DNA of 64,000 nt, from contig UESW01001690.1 in assembly GCA_900491605.1 (NCBI GenBank), positions 124,001 through 188,000 of the forward strand, read 5' to 3'. Below the pieces are notes generated by a model. That model was not told the DNA's origin, did not search any database, and saw only the letters and a program-made list of their open reading frames with translations. Shown piece by piece: positions 36,321 to 48,041 of this stretch. Numbering within the stretch: position 1 is the stretch's first letter; each line of letters begins with the position of its first letter. The translations under genes were made by a program, and so were the position numbers. The DNA is from Calamus simplicifolius. Its lineage: Eukaryota > Streptophyta > Magnoliopsida > Arecales > Arecaceae.

Positions 36321-36420
36321 AAAAACTGAGATACTAGAACTCAAGTTTATTAATATGAAATGAGGGGCAAAAACCCAAAAGAATACAGGCATGGTATTTA
36401 ATGTAAGAAGAAAATGCACT

Positions 36421-39400
36421 ACTGATAATACCGACGAAGGTTGTCAGTGTTCCACGTCCGGGGGAGCGGCCTCCCATCCAGCTCTTCATTCTTGCATGCT
36501 CCATGACGGAGTGCTTCGGTGATCCGGTAGGGCCCCTCCCAGTTCGGAGCTAGCTTGCCTCCTTTCGTTAGCTTCGAGACTTCGGCTCATCGAAGGATCA
36601 GGTCTCCTGGCGGGAAAGTCTTGGGGCGCACGCGGGCATTGTAATACTTGGCAGCTCATTGTCGGTAGACTGCCATCTGGAGCCGCGCTCAGTCTCGCAC
36701 CTCTTCTACCAGGTCGAGGTTGGCTCGCAGCCGGTCCGGGTTGTCTTCCTCACTATACGACTCCACCCGAGGACTCGGGGAGCCTATCTCCATCGGAATG
36801 ATAGCCTCGGACCCAAAGACCAGGCTAAATGGAATCTCTTCGGTGGGGGCTCATGGCGTTGTATGGTAGGCCCATAGCACATTGTGGAGCTCCTCCATCC
36901 ACCGTCCCTTGCAATCGTCCAGTTGGGTTCTCAATCCTTAGAGAATGATGCGATTGGTTACCTCGACCGCTCCGTTGGTCTGAGGGTGTCCGACGGAAGT
37001 GAATCTCTGATGGATGCCCAGTTCGGTGCAGAATCCTCGGAAGGGTACGTTGTCGAACTGCCGGCCGTTGTCAGTGACCAGAGTGTGTGGTAGTCCGAAC
37101 CGGCATATGATAGACTTCCAAAAGAAGGATCTCACCTTGCTCTCAGTGATCTTAGCAAGGGCTTCGGCCTCAATCCACTTGGTGAAGTGATCGATGGCCA
37201 CCAGGAGGAACTTGCGCTATCCGGAGGCTGGAGAGAATGGTCCCAAGATGTCCATACCCCACTGGACGAAGGGCCAAGGCGCCGCCAGGGGGGTCAGCTG
37301 AGATGTCGGCTGTGACTAAATATTGGCGTGGTGCTGGCAGCTATCACACTTCTTGACAAGCTCGGCGGCGTCTTTCCTCATGGTCAGCCAGTAGTACCCC
37401 TGCCGTAGGACTTTGTAAGCTAGGGCTCTGCCCCCCAGATGACTCCTGCATATGCCCTCATGGATTTTCCGCAAGATGTAGTCTGCTTCGGCTGGTCCGA
37501 TGCACTTGAGGACCGGGTAAGAAAATGATCTTCGATAAAGCTTCCCATCCATCATCAAGAACTTCGGGGCCCACCGCCTGAGTAGTCTGGCCTCAGCGGG
37601 GTCTTCGGGGAGAGTGCTGTCGGTCAAATATCGAACGTAGGCGTCCATCCAGGAGGGCCCTTGCTCGACCGGTAGTGCTTCATCCGCAGCTTCAATGCTT
37701 GGGGTCTGCAGGTGCTCCACATACCCTTCCCAGGGTCCCATCGTTCGAGGTGGCCAAACGGGACAGCGCGTCGGCCTTAGCATTCTCCGCTCGGGGGATA
37801 TAGCTAACACGGAAGTAAGAGAACTGAGAAGCTTGGGATTGCACCTTGCTCAGGTAACGGGACATGGTCAGGTCTCTGGCTTCGTATTCCCCAGCAACCT
37901 GCCCTGAGACAAGCTGGGAGTCCGTGAAGGCCCTCAGACGATCCGCACCGAGCTCCCAGCCAGCTTCATCCCCGTCAACATGGCTTCATATTCCACTTGA
38001 TTATTAGTGGATGGAAACAGAAACCGAAGGGCATACTCCAGCACCTCCCCCTCGGGACTCGCGAGGATGAGCTCGGCTCCGCTTCCCTAAGAATTTGCTA
38101 CTCCATCCACATGCAAGATCCATTCTTCCTTTCCTGCTTCCTCAATCGAGGAGGACTCCATGCGCACCTCTGGACATGATTCCTCCGAACACTCCTCGGC
38201 CCAAGTGCACTCGACCAAAATATCAGCCAATACTTGGGACTTCATGGCAGACCTCGGCCGAATAGACAAGTCAAACTCGCTCAGTTTGATGGCCCACTTG
38301 GCTAGCCGACCAGAGGTGTCAGGACGGGACAAGATGGTCCGAAGAGATTGGTCCATGAGCACCATGATGGGATGAGCTTGGAAGTAGGGTCGAAAGCATT
38401 GGGCAGAGACCACCAGGGCGAAGACAATCTTCTCGGTCCTAGAATATTTGGTCTCGGCATCATGAAGTACCTTACTGGTGTAGTAGACCGGCTTATACAC
38501 TCCGTAGCATCCATATGCACGAGCACAGAACTGACGGCCTCGGGGGAGGCTGCGAGATACAGGAAGAGCTCCTCCCCACCCCTCGGCTTGGACAACAGCG
38601 GGAGAGTGGATAAAAATTGCTTTAACTCCTCAAAGGCATCCTGACACTCCTTTGTCCACTCGAAGCTGTTGACCTTGCACAGCGCCTTAAAGAAGGGCAG
38701 GCACCTTTCTGCCGATCTTGACATGAAGCGACTCAAGGCCGCCACCTTCCTGGTGAGGCGTTGCACCTCCTTTTTATTAGTTGGGGGCCTCATATCCAAG
38801 ATGGCCTAGATCTTGTCGGGATTGGCTTCGATCCCCCGCTGAGTCACCATAAAGCCCAGAAACTTGCCTGCCGCCACCCCGAAGGCACACTTGCGGGGGT
38901 TCAGCTAATCCGGTACCGACGCAGGTTGTTGAAAGTCTCGGCGAGATCGGCGATGTGGTCAGCAACATTAGTGCTCTTGGTCAGCATATCATCCACGTAC
39001 ACCTTCATGTTACGCCCGATCTGGTCCTCAAAGACCTTATTCATCAACCTCTGATAGGTGGCCCCGGCATTCTTCAGCCCAAACGGCATCACCTTGTAGC
39101 AATAAATCCCTTTTTCAGTAATAAAGGAGGTGGCCTCTTCATCAGCCGGGTCCATTCTTATCTGGTTGTACCCCGAGAATGCGTCCATGAAGCTGAGAGT
39201 TTCATGTCCGGACGTAGCATCCACTAGCTGGTCGATCCGGGGAAGTGGGAAGCTATCTTTGGGGCATGCCTTATTGAGATCGGTGAGGTCCACGCACATC
39301 CTCCAGCTCCCACTAGCCTTGCAAACTATCACAACATTCGCTAGCCAATCGGGGTAGTGTACCTCACGGACGTGACCGACTGCCAACAGCTTCCGCACCT

Positions 39401-40412
39401 CCTCGTCCATAACCTTCTGTCTATCAGGGGCGAAGCTCCTTTTCTTCTGCCGAATGGGTCGGCACTCCGGCTTGACGTTGAGCTGGTGGGTAATTACTTC
39501 TTCTGGGATGCCTGGCATGTCGGACACCGACCAGGTGAAGACATCGGCATTGGCTCACAAGAAAGTGAGGAGCTGGCTGTGGGCTTCCTTCGGGAGCAAA
39601 GCTCTGACCTGGATTGTCTTTGCTGGGTCCTCTCCAAGAAGAAAGGCCAACAGGCGCTCAGCTGGCTCTCCTCTTCTCTTTAGGTCCCGGGGGTCCAACG
39701 CTTCTGGTGCAGGTGCAGGCATCACTCCCTGTGGACTAGGGGCCATGTGGCAGCAAAGTGTGGGCGGGTTCTGCTCTCCCCGCATCTCCCCAACTCCTTC
39801 ACTGGTGGGAAACCTCACGAGTAGCCTCTTGGTGGAGATGACATCATCGAAAAGATTAAGCCCAGGTCTTCCGAGGATAGCATTATAGGTAAGGGGTACC
39901 CGGACCACCAGAAAGCTCATGAAGACCGTACTTTGGCACGGGGCCATGCCAGCCGTGACAGGAAGAGTGATCTCCCCCCCGACCTTCACGGAATCTCCAG
40001 TGAACCCCATCAGGGGCGTGGCGATAGGCCGAAGCAAGTCGGGTGACAGGTTCATGCGAACGTAAGCATCATAACTCAAAACATCCACTGAGCTCCCACT
40101 ATCAAACAGAATTCTTTTTACAGGATGTTTAGCAATCGTCATGGACACGACGATGCTATCATCATTTTTATTCACCACCCCCTCTAAGTCCCTTTTGAAA
40201 AAAGGGATTACAGGATCTAATTCCCCCTCTCCCCTTGGCCTCTTAGGCGGGCCACCTGCCCCCCAGGAAATCATTGCCACCGTCTTCTCAGTCGGAGCAT
40301 TGTCAATCACTGATAGCAGATGCGCCGATGGACCAGGAGCACCCAGGTTGTTCCTCTGAACAAACTTCCCTAGGTGGCCATGCTGGATAAGATCCTCTAT
40401 CATCTTCTTCAA
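36421..40412 (-). pseudogene. Element 2 pol (PR-RT-RH-aRH-INT), several frameshifts
   Basis: Blocks on - in order. 40412-39555: protease with FDSGSSVDVLSYD and the end phrase NAILGRPGL. 39527-38901: reverse transcriptase with KQKKRSFAPDRQ, FMDAFSGYNQIRM, MPFGLKNAGATYQ and an intact YVDDML site. 38799-38302 and 38500-38087: RT connection and RNase H. About 38110-37850: a second RNase H-like domain (ILHVDG start). 37810-37316: integrase zinc site (HEGICRSHLGG with CDSCQHH). 37201-36938: integrase core with IDHFTKW, VTDNGRQFD and NGAVEV, so the D, D, E residues are present. The C-terminal end reaches about 36421. Stops or shifts fall near 38900, 38790, 38080 and 36935. The dual RNase H is characteristic of the Tat group. 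Confidence 0.85.
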
Positions 40413-40429
40413 TTGGCAACATTGTCGGT

Positions 40430-41680
40430 GCCGTGGCTGTGATCCTGATGGTAGCGGCAGTACAAATTCTTATTGCGGAGGATCTTTGGGTTCAGTGGGG
40501 GAGGCATGGTAGGTACAACTCGCCCTCTATCTCTAGCAGGATGTGGGAGATGGGAGCAAGCAAAGGGGTGTAAGGACCGTCCCTCTGTGCAGAAGCTCGA
40601 GAATGGTTGTCTGGTCGGCAGGGAGGTTCGGGCCTCCTGGGCCGGACTTCAGCGGGTTCAGGGTGAGCTGGCTTCTTAAGGACACTCCCGCTAGCCTCAC
40701 GCCAAGAGGAATCAGCTTCGTCGGTGCGGATATACTTCTGGGCCCAGGTCAAGAGTTCGGCGTAGGAACCAGGCGGCTTATTGTCAAGGGAGTATGCGAA
40801 GCGAGACGGATGAAGCCCTCGCTTCAAGGCCAAAGTTGCCACTGAGTCCTCAAGATTGTAGACTTCCAGGGCTGCTTCCTTGAACCGAGCGACGTAGTCT
40901 CACAGGGACTCCGCTCTTCTGCTGGACAGAGAAGAGGTTGTCAGCTACCCTTGGAATCTTTCGATAGGCATCAAAATGGGCCAAGAAGGCCCTCTCCAGC
41001 TGGCGAAAAGAATCGATACTCCGTGGCAGCAGGCGAGAGTACCTAGCTTGAGAGGCTTTCCTCAGAGTGGCAGGGAAGGCGATGCACATGAGCGAATCGG
41101 TTGCCCCCTGGACCTGCATGAGAACCTTATAACTTTCTAGGTGGTCCAGGGGATCCGTGGTCCCGTCATATGGATCTAGCTGAGGGAGGTGGAACCGGAT
41201 GGAGATGGGCTCTTCCATGATACGGCAGGACAGCGGAGGTCGGCTGTCATAGTTCGCCTCTGGCAAGTGGGCGATACGGTGGCTGAGTTTCTCCAACCGT
41301 TGGTCGTACTCGTCGAGTCAACTCGGCTCGACGAGCTATCCTACCATCGAAGGACCCCTCCCCCAAGGATTCTGAGGATGGGGAAGAGTGACAGCGATAT
41401 CGGTGAGGACGCTCCGCCTCCTTCCCGTGTTGCCGCTTGGGAGAAACACTGGCATGACGAGAGGGTGATTGAAGTCTCTTGGAGGATCCTCGGTGGTAAG
41501 GCTTGGGCGAAGCATAGCGGTGGCGAGCTTCCGGGACCGACGAACTCCTCCGGGAGGAATGCTGGCTGGGTTGCACCACCCCTGGAACCGATGGGAATGG
41601 CTCTGGCTGCCGCGGGGCCGCCTGTTGATGCTGCAAACCTTGAACCACCGCCACCAAGGACTGAACTTGCATGGCTAGGG
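40430..41680 (-). pseudogene. Element 2 gag, frameshifted
   Basis: Blocks 41672-41247 (basic, Ser/Arg-rich N-terminus), 41296-40850 (capsid domain with DPYDGTTDPLDHLESYK and RKASQARYSRLLP) and 40842-40492 (FAYSLDNKPPGSYAELL), then a CRYHQDHSHGT-type tail leading towards protease. The capsid resembles the retrotransposon gag family of Ty3/gypsy elements. No classical CCHC knuckle is seen, as in many Tat elements. Frames change at about 41250, 40845 and 40490. Confidence 0.8.
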
Positions 41681-41940
41681 TGGCAAGCCGGTATTCCTGG
41701 AGCTATTGTGGAGGAGGCGCAGAGACATCGATCGGGAGAGCGGAAGGTCCAGCCACCTGGAGACGCGGCGGTGTAGGGACACCAGCTGGGGGAGCTGAGG
41801 GGCCAACCGCCAGTGGATCAGCTCCTTGACGCTGCCCCCCAGCGCAACTGACAGAGACCCCTTTCACACGGGTCGTCACCATGGCTCAAAATCTTGGGGA
41901 GAGAGAGGTTGCAGATTGCTGGTTCGATATCTTTCTCTTT

Positions 41941-41958
41941 CCCCTACCTGGCACGCCA
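41941..41958 (-). promoter_or_regulatory. Primer-binding site of element 2
   Basis: On + the bases before the LTR read CCCCTACCTGGCACGCCA, as the 3' end of a tRNA with its CCA would, three bases from the LTR start. It is not the initiator-Met type. The tRNA was not identified. Confidence 0.6.
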
Positions 41959-41961
41959 ATC

Positions 41962-43071
41962 TGTTGACGCCGAGTCACTTTCTTCAAACACCAGGGAAAT
42001 GGACGTCCTCCTCGCCGGACTCCTGCAAGAAAAATCCCCAGAGACCGGATGCTTCGGTGGGGACCCTCTGACGCTCAAGTTAGTCACTCGGGAATAGACG
42101 TGAACTGACTAGCGGAAGGAAGCTAGAAAGTTAGGGTTTAACTAGTAGGAAGAAGCTAGAAAAACCAGAGTTCTTGGATCCCTACTTACAGTGAGAGTGT
42201 GCGCTTTTATACCTGTTCGAAGATACACCCTTTCATTCCGGAAGATTGCTGATTTCAAGGTACCTCGTCCAATAAAGGACAAAAAGATGAGGCTGACAGT
42301 GACAGGTCGTACCGTTACCATGCATGTCGGAGATGTCCTGCGTCACCTATCAGTACGGCTTCACAGGTGTCTGGCGTCTGTGGTTATACCTGGTGCACAC
42401 CATTGCCGGATGTGACCGCACACAGTTGTAGGCGGGATGTGAACCATACGCTGTAACGGGGTATGGTCACGCACAGTCGCAGACATGCGATGGACCATAT
42501 GCCGTTATGAGGTATGGCCACACGCTGCTACGGATGTGCGGCGAACCACGTGGGCATGCCAGGTGGCCCGAGGCTGTAGGTTGCTGGGCTTAAGGGCCAG
42601 ACCACATATCGAGCACTGTTCATGCATCCCGAGACTGAGGGGGTTTCGGGGGTTGAGGTACTGTTCACAAAGTCCGGGAGCTGTGGCTCGAGGCCGAGAC
42701 TGGAACTCGAGGCCGAGCACTGTTCATGCAGCCCAATACCGAGGGGGTCTCGAGGGTTGAAATACTGTTCATAGAGCTCGGGAGCTATGGCTCGAGGCCG
42801 AGACTGGAACTCGAGGCCGAGCACTGTTCATGCAGCTCGAGACCGAGAGGGTCTTTGGGGTTGAGATACTGTTCATAGAGCCCGGGAGCTGTGGCTCGAG
42901 GCCGAGACTAGAACTCGAGGCCGAGCACTGTTCATGCAGCCCAAGACCGAGGGTCTCGGGGGTTGAGATATTGTTCATGAAGTCCGATAACGAGGGGGGC
43001 TCAGGAGGCCGAGAGGACCTCCGTCAGTCATCGTTACCGTTTATTCTAACGACGTTGGATCAATCATGTCA
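41962..43071 (-). repeat. 5' LTR of element 2
   Basis: 1110 bp, starting TGTTGACGCC and ending catgtca. It is collinear with 26983-28191 and contains about one fewer 104 bp tandem unit (array about 42648-43000). Confidence 0.87.
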
Positions 43072-43499
43072 AGTTTCATATTCCCAACAACCTACGTATC
43101 AAATGACCCTATCATTAATGTATATTGCTCGCTTGCCTAAGGATACGCAGGGTCTGCAATTTTTTCTTGATGGAAAAAGAAAATGAAAATGCTTTACTTC
43201 ATGATCGTGACCGGCCTTGGGTTTATTTCCCACAGCATAAAGAAGGGTCTTTGGATTCTGAGTGATTCAGGAGGTAATTGGAAGTAATCACTGCAGCAGT
43301 GCTGCTGCTTCTGTGCCTTATAATAGCCATCAAGCAGTGCAGTCAATCATGGCGCAGATCACGTGCTAGACTGGCTGTTGAATTTTTTGAAGGAGCCAAG
43401 GCACCAGGCACCTGCATCGGAGTACTGCTTTTCCCGACGAAATTTGTCAGCTAATGTATTGTAACACGATTAACCCCAAGGTGTTCTATTTATCGCCCC

Positions 43500-43503
<4 letters not shown>

Positions 43504-43541
<38 letters not shown>
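43504..43541. repeat. (AT)n microsatellite
   Basis: An uninterrupted run of about 19 AT units following ccccccaat. Confidence 0.95.
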
Positions 43542-43546
<5 letters not shown>

Positions 43547-43566
43547 TTTTTCTCTAATTACTTTTG

Positions 43567-43737
43567 TCTTCTCGATGGAGTCCACTCACAGCCACCTTTT
43601 TTTCCAGTGTGGACATCAAAGTCATTCGCCACGCATTCTGTAATGGCTTCTATCTTCTCGATGGAGGCCACTCACAGCCGACCTTTTTTTTTTTTTTGCC
43701 AGTGAGGATATCAAAGCCATTCGCCGCACATTCTCTG
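43567..43737. repeat. Tandem 86 bp duplication
   Basis: tcttctcgatggag starts at 43567 and again at 43653. Each copy continues with ccactcacagcc, a T-run, ccagtg, and catcaaag or tatcaaag with cattcgcc. The copies differ mainly in T-run length. Confidence 0.85.
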
Positions 43738-44124
43738 TTAAACAAATCTAAAAAATGTCTCTCTTCTTGGGTGCCTTAATCTACGTGTTTTCATTATGTG
43801 GCCACATTATTGAGAAGAAAATCACGTTAATAATGTTTTTTTATTTTTTATTATTTTTTGGATGTTAGAAGAAGATTCTTAATTAGATTTGGTGAGATCT
43901 ACGAAATGTGTCTGAAACTGGACGTTGATAGAGAACAGGCGAGCGGCGTGGGCAACTGATTTTTATTCTTCTGTCTTAATCCAAAAGGATAGAGATTGTA
44001 GCCATTTAAATTCAATAAAAAAAGCTCCAAGAGAAGATCATAGTGAGCGAAGAAGATCTCTAGACATCCCATGCAGAGCACAAATTGCTTAAATAACATG
44101 ATAGAAGAGGAACTTTAATGGGGG

Positions 44125-44570
44125 TGTTGCCATCAAGCCACGTTGCTCGAATGTCGGATAACAGAGAAGATCCCGAAGCATCGTGAGCATGCTTGAAGAA
44201 TCTTCTAATGCCTTCTCCTTGATAAAATTCTTGCAAAAAATCTCCAATGACCGGTTGCACCGGTGGGGACTTTCCGACGCTCAAATGAGCAACTTGGAAA
44301 ACAATGAAGAAAAGGCTAAAAGAATTAGCTAGAGAAAACTTAGAGTTCCAATCCCTTCTCTCGTTATGAGTGAAGGTTCTTATACCTGTCTAGAGGTCCC
44401 TCTTATCCGCTTTTGGAAGGTTGTTGATTCCGAGATATTATTGTCTGGTAGTGGACAGGCGGCAGGGTTGATAGAGATAGGCCACAACGACTCCTGGATT
44501 TGTCAGGGGTTACTCTGCTCGTCAGTCTCCTGCCAAGAGCGGCGCCACAGGCGGTAGGTAGGCTGGGTTC
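44125..44570 (-). repeat. Truncated 3' LTR of element 3
   Basis: Matches the first about 440 bp of the right LTR (46787-47225), then the similarity stops and pol sequence begins. In element sense the U3 part, the polypurine tract and the integrase end were lost. Confidence 0.75.
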
Positions 44571-44700
44571 GGTATAACCGCCCGTTTAGTATCAAAAACT
44601 TGGAAGCTCGCTGTTTGAGCAGCTTGGCCTCCGCTAGGTCCTCAAGGAGAGCGTCATCGGTGAGGTACTGAACGTAAGCATCCATCCAAGTAGGCTCTTG
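44571..44700 (-). pseudogene. Element 3 pol fragment (RNase H to integrase linker)
   Basis: On - it reads MDAYVQYLTDDALLED and KFLILNGRLYR, corresponding to the element 2 segment with MDAYVRYLTDSTLPED just before the integrase zinc site. It is bordered by deletion junctions on both sides. Confidence 0.7.
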
Positions 44701-45131
44701 ATGGAGATGACAGCGTTAGGAGGTTCAAACTGGGTCTTCCAAGGATGGCATTGTAGGCCAAGGGAACTCAGATGAGTAGGAACTTCATGAAGACCGTGCT
44801 TTGGCACAGTGGCATCCCGACTGTGACTGGGAGGGTGATCTCTCCCTCCACCCTCACAAAATCTCCAGTAAAGCTCATCAGGGGCGTGGTCACGGGCTGA
44901 AGGAAGCCGAGGGACAAATTCATCCGAACAAAAGCATCATAACTGAGAATGTCGACCGAACTTCCACTGTCAATCAAAATTCTCTTTACAGGGTGTTTTG
45001 CGATCATCATGGACACGATGCTATCATCATTATTATTAACTACCCCATCTAAGTCCCTCTTAAAGAAGGGAATTACAGAATCTACCCCTTCATCCATCCG
45101 GAGCCTCTTGGAAGTATTGCCTGCCCCCTAA
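44701..45131 (-). pseudogene. Element 3 protease fragment
   Basis: On - it encodes the Tat-type protease region with IDSGSSVDILSYDAF and IAKHPVKRI, close to element 2. It runs into the deletion junction near 44700 where RT should follow. Confidence 0.75.
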
Positions 45132-45289
45132 GAAATCATGGACACGGTCTTCTCAGTCGGAGCATTGTCGATGCTGACTTGGGTAGGCGGAGGAGCCGAC
45201 GGGTCTAGTGCGGTCAGGTTCCCCTATTGGACGAACTTTCCCAGGTGACCGCGTTAGATGAGGTCCTCGATCGCCTTCTTCAGTTGGCG

Positions 45290-46600
45290 GTAGTCTTATG
45301 TGTCGTGGCCATGGTTCCGGTGGAAGCGGCAGTAAAGATTTTTGTTGCGGAAGGCTCCTGGCTTCATGGGAGAAGGGTGCTGAAGATACGACTCGCCCTT
45401 AATTTCCATCAGAATGTGGGATATCGGGGCGAGCAGGGGGATAAAGGGTCCCTCACTAGGGGCAAGTGTCCGCGATCGGTTGTCCGACCGGCGAGGAGGC
45501 TCAGGCCTTCTGGGTCGAGCCTCAACAAGCTCGGGACTGGCCTGCTTCTTGTTGGAACCTTCATTTGCCTTGCATCGAGAGGAGTCAGCATCATCAGCGC
45601 GGATGTACTTCTGCGCCTGATTAAACAACTCGGCATAGGAGCTAGAGGTTTTTTGTCAAGGGAGCAGGTGAAGCGGGAAGGGCGAAACCCTCGCTTCAAA
45701 GCCAAAGTGACCACATAGTCCTCAAGGTTGTAGACTTCGAGTGTGGCCTCCTTGAACCAGGCCATGAAGTCCCTCAATGACTCACCGCTCCTCTGCTGAA
45801 CGGCGAACATGCTATCGACCATCCGTGGGATTTTTCGGTACGCATCGAAGTGTGCTAGGAAGGCCCTCTCTAGCTACCAGAAGGAGTTAATGTTGCATGG
45901 CGGCAGGCAGGAGTACCAAGCATGCGCAGCCTTCCGAGGGATGGCAGGGAAGGCGATGCAGAGGAGGAAGTCGGTCGTCCTCTAGACTTGCATGAGGACC
46001 TTGTAGCTCTTCAGATGGTCCAGAGGGTCAGTTGTGCCATCGTAGGGGTCCAGTTGAGAAAGGCGGAACCGGGTCAAGATTGATTCCTCCATAATGCGGC
46101 GGGACAGCGGAGGACGGTGTCATAGTCCGCCTCCGGCGGGTTGATGATTTTGCGGCTGAGCTCCTCCAGTCGCTGGTTGTACTCATCTAGCCATTGTTCG
46201 GCCTGGCGAGTGATCCAACCGTCGAAGGATCCATCCCATGAAGATCCCGAAGATGGGAAAGGGTGGCGGTGATGATGATACCCCCGCTCGGTATCCTTCC
46301 CTTGCCGTCGTTTGGGAGAAGCGCTAGCATGGCGAGAAGGGGACCGGGGCCTCTTGGAGGCCTTCCAACGGTGATGCCTGGGCGAGGCGAGGCGGGTCTC
46401 CTAGTGAGGGGATCTCCCATGGGTGACTGTTGACTGGGTTAAACTACCCCCGCGTCCGGTGAGGGTGGCCTTGGGTACTGTTGCGCAACCACTGGCTGTT
46501 GCTGCAGCTCACGGACTGCTGCCATAAGTGATTGGACTTGCATGGTAAGGGCAGCAATTCAATCGTCCTAGAGTAATGGTGGTGGCTGTGCAGGAACACT
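45290..46600 (-). pseudogene. Element 3 gag remnant
   Basis: Blocks 45822-45409 and 45628-45296 read like the element 2 gag C-terminal half (RDFMAWFKEATLEVY, CRFHRNHGHDT). Sequence up to about 46600, including 46420-46187, is the basic N-terminal half. Several stops and frame changes are present. Confidence 0.7.
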
Positions 46601-46765
46601 GGCCTAGGAAGCTAGGAGACCGATCTTTGGCTGCTCAGGTCCCTGGCGATGCCCCCCAGCGCAGCTGGTGGAAATCTCCTGGGCACATGTCACCACCATC
46701 TTCTTGCTTGCTCAGGAAAAAAGAAGTCTGTAGCTACCTGATTTGAAGCTTTCTACCTCTCTTTC

Positions 46766-46783
46766 CCCCTACCTGGTGCACCA
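46766..46783 (-). promoter_or_regulatory. Primer-binding site of element 3
   Basis: On + the sequence CCCCTACCTGGTGCACCA ends three bases before the LTR. It differs by only two bases from the corresponding site of element 2. Confidence 0.6.
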
Positions 46784-46786
46784 ATC

Positions 46787-47562
46787 TGTTACCGCCAAAT
46801 CACGTTCCTTGAGCGTTGGGTAATTGAGAGGATCCCGGAGCATCATGAGTATGCTTGGGGAATCTTCTAACGCCTCCTCCTCGATAGGATTCCTGCAAGA
46901 AAGTTCCCAAGGACCGAATGCACCGATGGGGACCCTTCGACGCTCAAGTGAGCAACTTGGAAAACAGTGAAGAAAGGGCTAAAAGAATTAGCTAGAGAAA
47001 ACTTGGAGTTACTATCCTTTCTCGTTATAAGCGAAGGTTCTTATACCTGTCTGGAGGTCCCTCTTACCCGCTTTTGGAAGGTTGTTGATTCCGAGACGTT
47101 ATTGTCTGGTAGTGGACAAGCGGTAGGATTGACAAGGACATGCCGCAACCACCCTGGGTTTGTCAGGGGTAGCCCTGCTCGTCAATCTCCTGCCAAGAGC
47201 GGCGCCACAGATGATAGGTGGGCTAGGTCACGTCAGACATGCGCCATAACTGGCAGTAGCCACGCGCAGTCTTAGGCGATTGATGGGTCACGTGATAGTT
47301 GCAGATGGTTGATGGACCACGTGGTTATTGCAAATGATTGATGGGTCACGTGGCGGTTGCAGACGGCCCAAGCCGAGGGGACCTTGGAGCCCGAGGCTAA
47401 GAGGATATGAAGTCCGAGGTCAAGGGAACCCTGGAGTTTGAGGCCGAGGGGGCCCTAGAGCCTGAGGAGACCCTAGAGTCAGAGGGGGCCTGAGTCCGAG
47501 GCCGGGGTTCGTCGGTCGTCCCTCCCATTAGCTCTAACATCGTGGCTTGATCAGCCACATTA
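46787..47562 (-). repeat. 5' LTR of element 3
   Basis: About 776 bp, from TGTTACCGCC to gccacatta, whose end aligns with the gctatatca end of element 2 (final CA decayed to TA). The distal part has repeated gagg, ccgagg and gatgggtcacgtgg words. Confidence 0.7.
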
Positions 47563-48041
47563 TGGGGCATTATCGGGCAATTTCTAGCATTTTCAGCAAT
47601 TTAAGAGGTTAAACAATTCATCGTCCTAAATTTTGGAAACAAGTTAAATAATCTTTTGATTCGAATTAGTTGTCATCATTTTGGAGGTAGTGGGTCCCTG
47701 TACTCCATTCTATGCATACCAACAGCAACTGAAGGATTAGTTCCTATCCTCTAAATCTAAAGGGAACAACTGCATCTTCCTGTGGACCCTAAAAGGCCGG
47801 TCTAGCCGTAGCCAAGTTGGGGCACCGCACAGGCCAGGCTTAATGTATGCGCATTTATGGAATGTCCCATGTTCAACCAAAAAAAAAAAAAAAGGAGAAG
47901 AAGAAGAAAAAGAAATGGCTCGTGGGTACAGGCACGAATTCTGATGGCCTGATGTACTGCAAAAAGTTAGGACCACGCTAACAGCTGACAAACAGAGCAA
48001 AGGATGGCCTATTCAATCAGTCCATGATCAGTTCTGCTGCA
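47563..48041. other. Intergenic stretch left of the duplicated JAZ 3' region
   Basis: Contains a poly-A tract near 47879 followed by an aggagaag run. No gene is supported. It is presumed to be DNA downstream of the JAZ/TIFY gene. Confidence 0.4.

Larger units (their letters stand above)
32454..36707. repeat. Tandem duplication unit B in element 2
   Basis: About 4254 bp, collinear with 28174-32453. It starts with a fossil of the LTR terminus (32454-32471) and the polypurine tract (32472-32486) inside the element, and joins the remainder of pol near 36707 (cctcttctaccaggtcg). Differences from unit A include fewer 120-147 bp repeats and an extra 149 bp internal duplication. Confidence 0.88.
26983..43071 (-). 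mobile_element. Element 2: Ty3/gypsy (Tat-like) LTR retrotransposon with duplicated 3' region
   Basis: A 16.1 kb insertion bounded by related LTRs. Flanking pentamers are AGTTC (26978-26982) and AGTTT (43072-43076), a 4/5 match expected for an ageing target duplication. Domain order on - is gag, protease, RT, RNase H, a second RNase H-like domain, integrase, as in the Tat group. Between pol and the 3' LTR lie tandem repeats and a + strand gene, all within a 4.28 kb unit present twice. Gag and pol carry several frameshifts. Confidence 0.88.
43072..44124. other. Short host or old-repeat stretch between elements 2 and 3
   Basis: No gene is supported. It holds an (AT)n microsatellite and a tandem 86 bp duplication, listed separately. 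Confidence 0.5.
44125..47562 (-). mobile_element. Element 3: internally deleted Ty3/gypsy Tat-like derivative
   Basis: LTR starts at 44125 (tgttgccatcaag) and 46787 (tgttaccgccaaat) align. Flanking pentamers ggggg (44120-44124) and tgggg (47563-47567) match 4/5. The left LTR is cut near 44570 and fused to a pol fragment. A second deletion near 44700 removes RT and RNase H, leaving protease and gag. At 3.4 kb it is far shorter than its relatives and must be non-autonomous. Confidence 0.75.

Noticed and set aside
37997..39888. Open frames on + across element 2 pol
   Set aside because: Shadows of RT and protease coding on -.
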